The position numbers were made by a program, and so were the translations under genes. DNA of 11,093 bases from assembly GCA_003551265.1 (NCBI GenBank), contig PUMG01000188.1:1-11093 (forward strand). Reading direction: 5' to 3'. This DNA comes from Halovenus sp. (GTDB lineage: Archaea; Halobacteriota; Halobacteria; Halobacteriales; Haloarculaceae). The notes under the pieces were generated by a model. It was given only the letters and a program-made list of their open reading frames with translations. It was not told the origin of the DNA and searched no databases. The number at the start of each line of letters is the position of its first letter. Position 1 is the stretch's first letter. Of this stretch, positions 1 through 7,078 are shown one piece after another.

Positions 1-1056
1 GAGTACACCAGCGCGCTCGAATCGTTCCTCACCGAACAGGAGACCGACCGAGGTATCGACTTCGACACACACGACCTGCTGGTGACCAACGGAGCGACAC
101 ACGCAATCGACACTGTCTGCCGAGTGTTTCTCGAACCCGGCGATACGGTGCTGGTTGAGGAGCCGACGTTCATGGGCGCGCTCGGTGTGTTCTGGAACTT
201 TGGAGTCGACACCGTCGGGGTCCCTGTCGATGACGACGGTCTGGACGTGGCCGAACTGGAGTCGATTCTCGAAACACGACGCGCTCGCGGGACACCCACT
301 TCCAAACTCCTCTACACGATTCCGGATTTTCACAATCCGACAGGGACGACGCTGTCACGCGAACGCAGAGAGCGCGTGCTCGAGTTGGCCGAGACGTACG
401 ACTTCGCCGTTCTCGAAGACGGCGCGTACAGCGACCTCTGGTTCGAGGAGACGCCACCACCGGCGCTTGCAGCCCTGGATGAGAGGGGTCGGGTCGTCCG
501 GGTTGGAACGTTCTCGAAGACAGTTGCACCCGGTGTGAGGCTCGGATGGCTGACTGCGCCAGAACGGGTCACAAAAGCTGCGAGAAGCGTCGCCGCGGGT
601 GGGTCGAACACGTTCACGCGGAGCGTCGTTGGCCACCACTGTGAGGTCGGTCGCTTCGACTCACTGGTCCCGGAGCTCCGAGCGACCTACGCGGAGAGGT
701 GTGCGCACATGCTCGACGAGCTCGACGCGAACATGCCTGCTGGAGTGACGTGGAGAGTGCCGAACGGTGGGTTTTTCATCTGGCTCTCGCTTCCCGAGGA
801 CGTCCACACCGGCGAACTGCTGGAGCCAGCGATGAAACACGGCGTGACGTTTCTTCCGGGGTCGATGTTCTACGCCGGTGACGGGGGAACGAACGAACTC
901 CGCCTGTCGTTCACGTACGTCAAAAAGAGTGAGATAACAGCTGGCATCGAGAGTCTCGCAGCGAGCATCGAGAGTGTGGAATCGAGCACCGTGAGTGTGG
1001 AATCGAGCACCGAGAGTGTGGAATCGAGCACCGAAGCGAGCATCGAGAAAGACTGA
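1..1056 (+). CDS. PLP-dependent aminotransferase (fold type I), 5' end outside window
   Basis: The reading frame is open from base 1, so the gene starts upstream; 351 codons are visible. It belongs to the class I/II (LysN/MocR-like) aminotransferases, which move amino groups between amino acids and 2-oxo acids in the cytoplasm. Visible hallmarks are the NGATHAID segment near base 90 for phosphate binding, the EEPTF strand, the DFHNPTG loop (Asn against the cofactor), LEDGAYSDLW (Asp for the pyridine nitrogen, Tyr), and GTFSKTVAPGVRLGW with the Schiff-base lysine at codon 517-519. The conserved C-terminal domain ends near LRLSFTYV. After it comes a Ser/Glu tail built on three 21-bp repeats (973-1035), unlikely to be part of the fold. 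Substrate cannot be told; 2-aminoadipate or branched/aromatic amino acids are typical. An alternative GTG start at 82 is rejected because the family needs upstream residues. Confidence 0.9.
   Translation, partial: EYTSALESFLTEQETDRGIDFDTHDLLVTNGATHAIDTVCRVFLEPGDTVLVEEPTFMGALGVFWNFGVDTVGVPVDDDGLDVAELESILETRRARGTPTSKLLYTIPDFHNPTGTTLSRERRERVLELAETYDFAVLEDGAYSDLWFEETPPPALAALDERGRVVRVGTFSKTVAPGVRLGWLTAPERVTKAARSVAAGGSNTFTRSVVGHHCEVGRFDSLVPELRATYAERCAHMLDELDANMPAGVTWRVPNGGFFIWLSLPEDVHTGELLEPAMKHGVTFLPGSMFYAGDGGTNELRLSFTYVKKSEITAGIESLAASIESVESSTVSVESSTESVESSTEASIEKD
973..1035 (+). repeat. Three tandem 21-bp in-frame repeats in the aminotransferase tail
   Basis: Copies lie at 973-993, 994-1014 and 1015-1035 and encode SVESSTV, SVESSTE and SVESSTE; they differ only at their last two bases. 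The block is flanked by identical 14-base copies of agcgagcatcgaga at 960-973 and 1035-1048, both read as (A)SIE. The 21-nt unit keeps the frame, so copy-number change would only lengthen or shorten a Ser/Glu-rich tail. Slippage or unequal recombination is the likely origin (inference). Confidence 0.95.
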
Positions 1057-1082
1057 GTCGAAGAGACCGAACACGAACGGTG

Positions 1083-1090
1083 CTATTATT
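1083..1090 (+). promoter_or_regulatory. TATA-like element for taw1
   Basis: CTATTATT is centred about 28 nt before the ATG at 1115. That spacing places transcription initiation at or within a few bases of the start codon, the leaderless arrangement common in haloarchaea. No Shine-Dalgarno sequence is seen before the ATG, which agrees. Confidence 0.5.
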
Positions 1091-1114
1091 GGGCTGACTC
1101 GCATACACCCTCCA

Positions 1115-2086
1115 ATGAGCGACTCCGAGGGTGGTCCCAGACAGGTCGACGACCCCAACTATCACAGCGAGAACCACACCGCTGTCCAGACCTGTGGATG
1201 GACGAAAAACGCCCTTCGTGGGCAGGGGAAGTGTTACAAGAACATCTTCTACGGAATCGAATCCCATCGGTGTATCCAGATGACGCCAGTGGTCAAGTGC
1301 AACGAGCGATGTGTCTTTTGTTGGCGCGACCACGCGGGCCACGCCTACGAACTCGGTGACGTCGAGTGGGACGACCCGGATGCGGTTGCCGAGGCGTCTA
1401 TTGCACTCCAGACGGAGTTACTCTCGGGTTTCGGCGGCAACGACCAGGTGCCTCGCGAGCGCTTCGACGAGGCGATGGTGCCGCGTCACGTCGCAATCTC
1501 GCTGGACGGTGAGCCGACGCTGTACCCCTACCTGCCCGAACTTCTCGAGGCGTTCCACGACCGTGACATCACGACGTTTCTCGTCTCCAACGGCACGAGA
1601 CCAGAGATGCTCGCCGAGTGTGACCCGACACAACTGTACGTCTCGGTAGACGCTCCGGACCGAAAGACGTTCGACGAGACGGTCAAAGCGGTCGAGGACG
1701 ATGCCTGGGAGCGACTCGTCGAGACGCTGGACGTCCTCGCAGAGAAAGACCGGACTCGAACGGTCATCCGGACGACGCTCGTCGATGGACACAACATGCA
1801 CCACCCGGAGTGGTATGCAGCGATGTGTACGAGGGCGCGAGCGGATTTCGTCGAACTCAAGGCGTACATGCACGTCGGACACTCCCGGGGACGACTCGAC
1901 CGAGACTCGATGCCGGACCACGAGGAAGTCGTTCGCTTCGCCGAGGAGATGCAGGCATATCTCCCACACGACGAACTGAAAGAGGTGCCCGCCTCCAGGG
2001 TTGCACTCCTCGCCCGGGACGCCGACACCTGGATTCCCACACTCGAGAAATCGAGCGCATTCTGGGAGCGAGACCCCCTCGTCTAG
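1115..2086 (+). CDS. taw1: S-adenosylmethionine-dependent tRNA 4-demethylwyosine synthase (TYW1/Taw1)
   Basis: A 323-residue radical-SAM enzyme. It condenses N1-methylguanosine-37 of tRNA-Phe with carbons of pyruvate to make the tricyclic base 4-demethylwyosine (imG-14), which guards against frameshifting. The CNERCVFCWRD motif supplies the radical-SAM cluster (C62, C66, C69). Three further cysteines, C27, C40 and C53, are spaced 13 apart as in TYW1, where they hold the second [4Fe-4S] cluster. K42, two residues after C40, matches the lysine proposed to bind pyruvate. SLDGEPTLYPYLPEL, VSNGTRPEML, YVSVDAPD and YMHVGHSRGRL are further family blocks. There is no flavodoxin domain, as is normal in archaea. 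The start at 1115 fits a TATA-like element 28 nt upstream; an in-frame extension to 995 would run through the aminotransferase repeats and is rejected. Confidence 0.95.
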   Translation: MSDSEGGPRQVDDPNYHSENHTAVQTCGWTKNALRGQGKCYKNIFYGIESHRCIQMTPVVKCNERCVFCWRDHAGHAYELGDVEWDDPDAVAEASIALQTELLSGFGGNDQVPRERFDEAMVPRHVAISLDGEPTLYPYLPELLEAFHDRDITTFLVSNGTRPEMLAECDPTQLYVSVDAPDRKTFDETVKAVEDDAWERLVETLDVLAEKDRTRTVIRTTLVDGHNMHHPEWYAAMCTRARADFVELKAYMHVGHSRGRLDRDSMPDHEEVVRFAEEMQAYLPHDELKEVPASRVALLARDADTWIPTLEKSSAFWERDPLV

Positions 2087-2118
2087 TGAGTGGTATACGA
2101 TAACGTACCAACAATTTG

Positions 2119-2128
2119 ATTTATATAG
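2119..2128 (+). promoter_or_regulatory. TATA box for the 416-residue protein gene
   Basis: ATTTATATAG is a good archaeal TATA box centred near 2124, predicting initiation near 2150 and a leader of about 20-25 nt. The leader holds a purine-rich ribosome site, AGGAG at 2165-2169. The box lies between the inverted arms ATAACGT (2100-2106) and ACGTTAT (2133-2139). Confidence 0.6.
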
Positions 2129-2170
2129 TCTCACGTTATATGAATAATAACGAGGGGGTGAGACAGGAGA

Positions 2171-3421
2171 ATGATGTACTTCTTTCGGCGGGGAGGGTCG
2201 GATTCGGGCGAGGTACCTTCGACTGTCGAGGATAATCTGCAGTCCGACGAGGTGCTCGTATCGTGTCTGTCAGGCTCCGGGACGCTCACTGTCGAACGCA
2301 ACAGCGGAGCAACGGCAACTGAAGGCGAATCAGCGGAGACGGTGTATGCGGCAACAACGGACAGGCGAGTCTTGCTCGGGAGCGAGAGTGAACTGTGGCA
2401 CGAACTGGCGTACACCGATATCAAATCCGCTGAGAAAGCAGGGAGCATGTTGAACCCTGCACTCTCCATAACGGTCTGGGGAGTTGGCACGTATCGACTG
2501 CCGGTCAATCAGCGGCGTGCACTCTCCGAGGCAGTCGAGTACACGAACGAAGCCCAGGACGTCTGGGAACGGGTCGGGTCGATACTGACCAACGCACAGG
2601 CGGCAATTAACGAGCTGGAGCGTCACATCACAGCAGGAGAACTGGGAGATGCTTTCGAGGCCCGGGATAAAGCAGAACGGAAAGTCGAGCAGGCACGCGA
2701 TGTCCTGAGCGAGACCGAAATAGAGACTGTTGGGCTGGAAAATCGCATCGAAGCGACCGATACGGAGCGCTACCGTGCGGAGATAAGGGCCAGACACCAG
2801 CGTGCGACACAGCTTGTGACCGAAGGTGACCAGCAGACCGAGAAGGGTGAGTACGACCGGGCGTATGGAAGTTACTGGAAGGCACGCGACCATCTTGAGA
2901 ACGCGCTTGTCCTCGTTCGTCGTGCTGGGGTCGAAGAGCCACCGACAGCGAGACCCGAAATCGAACGCATTGAGAAGCACCTGGCACATCTCAAAGTTCG
3001 CCCAGTCGGAATGGCCAGACAGGCTCACGAACGCGCCCGGATGACAACCGACCCGGAGGAAGCCGTCGAAAGCTGGGAGGCTGCCTTCGAGTACTACCGC
3101 GGGGCACTGGAAGCCGGATGGGGGACACCCCTCGATTTCAGAGGGAAGCACGACCAGGTTCGTGCCATGCTGGTACGGGTCGTGCGAAACCTCGTGGACG
3201 CACACCGATGGCGTATCGATGCGCTCGAATCAGCGGGAGACGAGTCTGCAGAAAGAGGAGCGTACGACCAGGCGAAACAACACTACGAGCGTGGGCTTTC
3301 GAGCTGTAACAGGTTACGCGAGCTCGAACACGAGTTTGACGAGGGGAACCGCGAGGAAATTCGGCGAGTACGTCATCGGTTGAACGCCAAGTACGAGTCT
3401 GTCCGCTGGGAAAGCGTTTGA
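2171..3421 (+). CDS. Unrecognised protein: PH-like N-terminal domain plus TPR-like helical repeats
   Basis: I do not recognise this gene as a named family. The protein has 416 residues (415 from the second ATG at 2174), with no signal peptide or membrane segment. Residues about 20-115 look like a small beta-rich domain: DEVLVSCLSGSGTLTV, then YAATTDRRVLLG and WHELAYTDIKSAEKAG, the style of bacterial PH-like (bPH) domains. Residues about 125-410 are strongly helical and contain loosely similar hairpins of the form GE-x3-A with a following aromatic and Ala: about 150-180, 209-249 (EKGEYDRAYGSYWKARDHL), 284-315, and 349-385 (ERGAYDQAKQHYERGL). This resembles degenerate TPR repeats, so a scaffold or binding role is plausible but unproven. 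AGGAG at 2165-2169 sits 1 nt before the first ATG and 4 nt before the second, so 2174 may be the true start. It appears monocistronic, with its own TATA box and a promoter-like element after it. Confidence 0.85.
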   Translation: MMYFFRRGGSDSGEVPSTVEDNLQSDEVLVSCLSGSGTLTVERNSGATATEGESAETVYAATTDRRVLLGSESELWHELAYTDIKSAEKAGSMLNPALSITVWGVGTYRLPVNQRRALSEAVEYTNEAQDVWERVGSILTNAQAAINELERHITAGELGDAFEARDKAERKVEQARDVLSETEIETVGLENRIEATDTERYRAEIRARHQRATQLVTEGDQQTEKGEYDRAYGSYWKARDHLENALVLVRRAGVEEPPTARPEIERIEKHLAHLKVRPVGMARQAHERARMTTDPEEAVESWEAAFEYYRGALEAGWGTPLDFRGKHDQVRAMLVRVVRNLVDAHRWRIDALESAGDESAERGAYDQAKQHYERGLSSCNRLRELEHEFDEGNREEIRRVRHRLNAKYESVRWESV

Positions 3422-3470
3422 TAGGGTCGGATACGACTCTCCGACACAGCACCAACAGCGGACCGGCAGG

Positions 3471-3480
3471 TCTTTTTGTC
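3471..3480 (+). promoter_or_regulatory. T-rich promoter element for the cyclophilin gene
   Basis: TCTTTTTGTC is centred about 26 nt before the ATG at 3501, the position of a TATA box for a leaderless transcript. As a T run following the gene that ends at 3421, it could also serve as that gene's archaeal terminator. Both roles are inferred from position only. Confidence 0.4.
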
Positions 3481-3500
3481 TGGCTGGTCGTACGGATGAT

Positions 3501-4010
3501 ATGAGCACGCTTACTGCGACGCTCCACACGTCAGAAGGCGACATCGAAGTGGAACTGTTCGACGAACGCGCGCCACGCACCGTCGAGAACTTCGTCGGAC
3601 TGGCAACCGGAGAAAAAACGTGGGAACACCCCGAGAGTGGTCAGACGATGGAGACGCCGCTGTACGACGACATCGAAATCCATCGAATTATCGACGGCTT
3701 CATGATACAGACCGGAGACCCGACGGGAACCGGCCGTGGCGGACCCGGCTACACGTTCGACGACGAGTTCCACCCGGACCTCCGTCACGACAGTGCGGGG
3801 ACGCTTTCGATGGCCAACCGCGGTCCGAACACCAACGGGTCGCAGTTTTTCATCACACTCGCCCCACAGCCACATCTGGACGACAAACACGCCGTCTTCG
3901 GGGAGGTCACCGACGGGATGGACGTCGTTGAGAAGATCGGCTCGGCGAGCACGGATATGCACGACCGACCGACGTCACCGATCTATCTCGAATCCGTAAC
4001 TGTCCACTAG
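3501..4010 (+). CDS. Cyclophilin-type peptidyl-prolyl cis-trans isomerase
   Basis: A 169-residue cytoplasmic single-domain cyclophilin that speeds cis-trans isomerisation of Xaa-Pro bonds during folding. The catalytic block HRIIDGFMIQTGDPTGTGRGG supplies R62, F67 and Q70; SMANRGPNTNGSQFFITL supplies Q115 and F117; DDKHAVFGEV carries H130. H125 occupies the position of human CypA W121, a change usually linked with weak cyclosporin binding in prokaryotic members (family knowledge). There is no signal peptide or lipobox, so it is not exported. The start is set by the family N terminus and by a promoter-like element 26 nt upstream. The stop TAG (4008-4010) overlaps the opposing sdhA stop (4007-4009), so the two genes converge with no spacer. 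Confidence 0.95.
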   Translation: MSTLTATLHTSEGDIEVELFDERAPRTVENFVGLATGEKTWEHPESGQTMETPLYDDIEIHRIIDGFMIQTGDPTGTGRGGPGYTFDDEFHPDLRHDSAGTLSMANRGPNTNGSQFFITLAPQPHLDDKHAVFGEVTDGMDVVEKIGSASTDMHDRPTSPIYLESVTVH

Positions 4011-5833
4011 TACGAGCGCTGTTTCGGCTCGTAGGTCTGTTCTTCACCCTCGAGAATAACTGGTTTGTAGTACAGCTCTGGCTCGCCACCGTTCCAGGCG
4101 TACAGGGTGTGCTTGAGCCAGTTCTCGTCGTCGCGGTACTGATACTGTTTGCGCCAGTGCGCACCCCGGAACTCCTCACGGGCGAGTGCCCCGACTGTGA
4201 TGGCCTCGGCGCAGTCGATGACGTTGCGCGTCTCGATGGTATGGATGATGTCGGTGTTGTACGTTCGGGATGGGTCTCTGACGGCGACTTCCTGATAGAG
4301 CGTACGGGCCTCACGGATGTCTCTGAGTGCCTGCTTCAGATTCGCCTCCTCGCGGAAGACGTTCACGTTCTGCGTCATCGTCTGCTGAACTCTGTCCCGG
4401 ACGTCGGCGTGGTTGATACCGTCGCGTTCGAGCAACGTTTCGATGCGCGTCCGCTCGGCTTCGACGGCCGCTTCCAGTGCCTGCTCGGGTGTGGCGAGTG
4501 TCCCGCCGTCAGTTGCAACCGGGTCTGGGTCCGAGACTGCCCCGAGGTCCACTGGTGAATCGACGACGCCGTCTTCGGATTTCGCACCCGGACCAGTCGC
4601 AATCTCTGACTCTTCCTCGACGCCGCCGGCGGCGTGTCTCCCGGCGCGAGCACCGAACACCATCAGTTCGGGCAGTGCGTTCCCGCCCAGCCGGTTCGCA
4701 CCGTGGAGGCTGTAACAGGCAGCTTCACCGACCGCGTACAGCCCGTCGATACAGCTGTGACCGTACTCGTCGACCTCGACACCGCCCATCTGGTAGTGCT
4801 GTCCTGGCTTGACCGGCATCGGGTCATCCAGCCCGTCAACCCCCTCGAAGTCCTCAGCGAGGTGAAGAATGTTCTCGAGTCTGTCGATAATACGGTCCGC
4901 ACCGAGGTGGCGCATGTCCAGGTGGACGTACTCGTCTTCGATTCCTCGGCCTTCGTTTACCTCGGTTAGCTCCGCGCGCGAGACGACGTCGCGGGAGGCC
5001 AGCTCTCCTTCGTTGTTCGCATACCCTCGCTCGAACATGAACCGCTCTTCGTCCGCGTTGTATAGGATGCCACCTTCGCCCCGAACGCCTTCGGAGATGA
5101 GCACACCAGTCGAGGGGAGCGTCGTCGGGTGGAACTGGACGAACTCCATGTCCTCCATCGGCGCACCCGCCCGGAAGGCCATCGCCGGACCATCACCTGT
5201 ACAGGCGATGGCGTTTGTCGTGTGGTCGAACACCTCACCCAGCCCACCGGTCGCGAGGATGACGCCGTCTCTCGCGTAGAAGCCGTGAACCTCGCCCGTT
5301 GCGATTTCGATGGCGACGATGCCGTGACACGTCCGTTCGCTGGGGTCGTCCTCGTCGGTGACGGCCAGTCGGGTCACGAACCACTCGTCGTACACCTCGA
5401 TACCGCGTTTGACGACCTGCTCGTACATCGTGTGCAGCAGGTGGTGGCCCGTCTCCGCGCCGGCGTAGGTCGTCCGCGGATACGAGAGTCCGCCGAACGG
5501 ACGCTGTGAGACGGTGCCGTCCTCTTCACGCGAGAACGGCATCCCCCAGTGTTCGAGCTGGATGACCTCGTGGCGCGCCTCCTGTGCGAACGCGTCGATC
5601 GCTGGCGCATCTCCGAGGTAATCGGAGCCTTTCATCGTGTCGTAGGCGTGTTTGTCCCACGAGTCTTTGTGGTGGAGCGCGGCGTTGATGCCGCCCTCTG
5701 CTGCCCCGGTGTGACTGCGTACCGGGTGGAGTTTCGTGACCAGTGCCACGTCCGCTCCCTCTTCCTGTGCCTCGATAGCGGCCCGGAGTCCTGCACCGCC
5801 CGCGCCGACTACGAGAACGTCATGTTCGTGCAT
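4007..5833 (-). CDS. sdhA: Succinate dehydrogenase flavoprotein subunit SdhA
   Basis: A 608-residue catalytic subunit of complex II that oxidises succinate to fumarate and passes electrons to FAD. VVGAGGAGLRAA at the N terminus is the Rossmann FAD motif. H41 in RSHTGAAEGGI is the covalent flavin-binding histidine. Active-site residues in family context are H235 (QFHPTTL), E249 (SEGVRGEGG), R281 (RDVVSR), H346 (GQHYQMGG) and R381 (GANRLGGNAL). The C terminus has the RGAHWR and RDDENWLKHTLY blocks. Residues about 404-450 form an acidic Gly/Ser/Asp linker where bacterial enzymes are shorter. There is no twin-arginine signal, so the catalytic side faces the cytoplasm. The ATG at 5833 follows the sdhB stop by 2 nt; an in-frame extension to 5917 would sit inside sdhB and lacks homology. 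It is the last gene of sdhCDBA. Confidence 0.97.
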   Translation of the reverse strand: MHEHDVLVVGAGGAGLRAAIEAQEEGADVALVTKLHPVRSHTGAAEGGINAALHHKDSWDKHAYDTMKGSDYLGDAPAIDAFAQEARHEVIQLEHWGMPFSREEDGTVSQRPFGGLSYPRTTYAGAETGHHLLHTMYEQVVKRGIEVYDEWFVTRLAVTDEDDPSERTCHGIVAIEIATGEVHGFYARDGVILATGGLGEVFDHTTNAIACTGDGPAMAFRAGAPMEDMEFVQFHPTTLPSTGVLISEGVRGEGGILYNADEERFMFERGYANNEGELASRDVVSRAELTEVNEGRGIEDEYVHLDMRHLGADRIIDRLENILHLAEDFEGVDGLDDPMPVKPGQHYQMGGVEVDEYGHSCIDGLYAVGEAACYSLHGANRLGGNALPELMVFGARAGRHAAGGVEEESEIATGPGAKSEDGVVDSPVDLGAVSDPDPVATDGGTLATPEQALEAAVEAERTRIETLLERDGINHADVRDRVQQTMTQNVNVFREEANLKQALRDIREARTLYQEVAVRDPSRTYNTDIIHTIETRNVIDCAEAITVGALAREEFRGAHWRKQYQYRDDENWLKHTLYAWNGGEPELYYKPVILEGEEQTYEPKQRSY

Positions 5834-5835
5834 GG

Positions 5836-6699
5836 TTACCAAAATTTGAGGTTGCTCTTGACTGCTTCTCGTTTCAGCTCCTGTATGTGCTCGGTGAGTG
5901 GGATGTCCTTCGGACACACCTCAGTACAGGAGAACTGCGTCTGACACCGCCAGACGCCGTGTTCTTGCTCGATGATGCGAAGCCGGTCTGCTTTCTTGTC
6001 GCTCCCCTCGCGCTCGTCCATCGCGAACCGGTAGGCCTTGTTTATCGCGGCCGGTCCGAGATACTTGTTATCGCCCGCGGCGATATTACACGACGACATG
6101 CACGCCCCACACCAGATGCACCGGGTCGAGAGCTTGATCTTCTCCCGGTTCTCCGGGCTCTGGGTCTGGGCTTCGAGTTCTCCGTCGGGAAGCTCGTCGG
6201 GGTCGAAGTACGGCTCGACGGCGTGCATCTGGTCGTAGAAATGCTCCATGTCGACGACGAGGTCTTTCACGACGTCCTGATGGGGCAGCGGTTCGACTCG
6301 TACCGGCCAGTCGAGTTCGCCCATCTGCGTCTTGCAGGCCAGGCGCTGTCGGCCGTTGATGAACAAGGCATCGGACCCACAGACAGCCTGTCGACACGAG
6401 TGTCGGAACGTCAGCGATGAGTCGTACTTATCACGCGCGAAGATGAGCGCGTCAAGTACGGTCATCCCTCTGTGAAACGGGACAGTGAAAGAATCGAAGC
6501 GCGGCTCCTGTTTGTCCGCCACCTCGGGGTCGAACCGGAATATCTTGAGTTCGACTGTCTGCTCGGCTTCGTCGACCGCGTCGAGAATCTCCTGTTCGCG
6601 CTCGCGCTGAAGCTGTCTTTTTTTCTCCCGTCGACGTTCGCCGGGTGATACCTGTTCTTCTTCGTCAACTTCGGTTTGCTCTTTGACCTGTGTGCTCAT
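5836..6699 (-). CDS. sdhB: Succinate dehydrogenase iron-sulfur subunit SdhB
   Basis: A 287-residue subunit carrying electrons from SdhA flavin through three Fe-S clusters to the membrane quinone site. The N-terminal ferredoxin domain has the [2Fe-2S] ligands C102, C107, D110 and C122; Asp in third place also occurs in E. coli SdhB, so it is not a defect. The C-terminal domain has C194, C197, C200 and C262 for the [4Fe-4S] cluster, and C204, C252 and C258 for the [3Fe-4S] cluster. Residues 1-48 form a highly charged Glu/Arg/Lys extension predicted helical, longer than in bacterial SdhB. The ATG at 6699 is chosen over an in-frame TTG at 6711 because GGAGGG at 6704-6709 lies 4 nt before it. It starts 13 nt after the sdhD stop. 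Confidence 0.97.
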   Translation of the reverse strand: MSTQVKEQTEVDEEEQVSPGERRREKKRQLQREREQEILDAVDEAEQTVELKIFRFDPEVADKQEPRFDSFTVPFHRGMTVLDALIFARDKYDSSLTFRHSCRQAVCGSDALFINGRQRLACKTQMGELDWPVRVEPLPHQDVVKDLVVDMEHFYDQMHAVEPYFDPDELPDGELEAQTQSPENREKIKLSTRCIWCGACMSSCNIAAGDNKYLGPAAINKAYRFAMDEREGSDKKADRLRIIEQEHGVWRCQTQFSCTEVCPKDIPLTEHIQELKREAVKSNLKFW

Positions 6700-6703
6700 A
6701 GTA

Positions 6704-6709
6704 CCCTCC
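6704..6709 (-). promoter_or_regulatory. Shine-Dalgarno site of sdhB
   Basis: On the - strand GGAGGG stands 4 nt before ATG 6699. It is the clearest ribosome site in the operon and fixes the sdhB start. It lies in the 13-nt gap after the sdhD stop, so sdhB can be translated independently of the upstream ORFs. Confidence 0.75.
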
Positions 6710-6712
6710 AAC

Positions 6713-7078
6713 TCAGAGGAATCCGCTCATCACGACTGCGACGTACGTTCCCTGCGCAACGAGCAACACGCCCGCAACGACCAGGACTGCGGCCACGACT
6801 TTTCGTTTTGTCCCTTCGAGTCCCATGTTGATAAGCGCGTTGTAGACCCCGTTCAGCCCGTGGAATGCGGCTGTCACGAGGAAGACGATCATCAGCGTGA
6901 AGTAGCCAATCTCGCTCATGCGCGCCTGCGTCCCTGCGAAGGTGATGTCCGCGGCGTGGTTGACGAAGTGCAACAGCACGAAGTGAAACGCCAGCGCGCC
7001 GATGAGGAACACTGCCGTGACCCGCTGAAGCAGCCACCGCATCGACCCACGCTGGAACGAGGAGTAGTGTTCAGCCAT
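6713..7078 (-). CDS. sdhD: Succinate dehydrogenase membrane anchor subunit SdhD
   Basis: A 121-residue integral membrane protein with three predicted helices (about 19-40, 57-80, 93-116). The segment AFHGLNGVYNALINMG in helix 2 parallels the His-x2-Asn-Gly signature of its partner SdhC, and LLQRVTAVFLIGALAFHF opens helix 1. Together with SdhC it anchors SdhAB to the cytoplasmic membrane and shapes the quinone site. The ATG overlaps the sdhC stop by one base (TGATG), with a G-rich stretch (GGGGGG) about 8 nt upstream as a possible ribosome site, suggesting translational coupling. Low sequence conservation makes the family call lean partly on operon position. Confidence 0.9.
   Translation of the reverse strand: MAEHYSSFQRGSMRWLLQRVTAVFLIGALAFHFVLLHFVNHAADITFAGTQARMSEIGYFTLMIVFLVTAAFHGLNGVYNALINMGLEGTKRKVVAAVLVVAGVLLVAQGTYVAVVMSGFL

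Noticed and set aside
995..1114. N-terminal extension of taw1 to base 995
   Set aside because: It would translate the aminotransferase repeat block in another frame and the taw1 promoter; Taw1 homology begins after ATG 1115.
661..1158. Minus-strand ORF with repeated GARFHT motifs
   Set aside because: The repeats are the antisense reading of the 21-bp tandem block in the aminotransferase tail; no promoter or family similarity supports it.
2330..3205. 291-codon minus-strand ORF
   Set aside because: Fully antisense to the PH/TPR-like gene, Cys- and Pro-rich with no domain signature; long antisense ORFs are expected in GC-rich DNA.
5834..5917. Longer SdhA starting at 5917
   Set aside because: The extension overlaps the end of sdhB, and the FAD-binding motif that begins SdhA follows ATG 5833.
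6103..6135. Possible defect in SdhB because one [2Fe-2S] ligand is Asp (D110) instead of Cys
   Set aside because: Asp at this position is also found in the functional E. coli SdhB; all other ten cluster cysteines are present.
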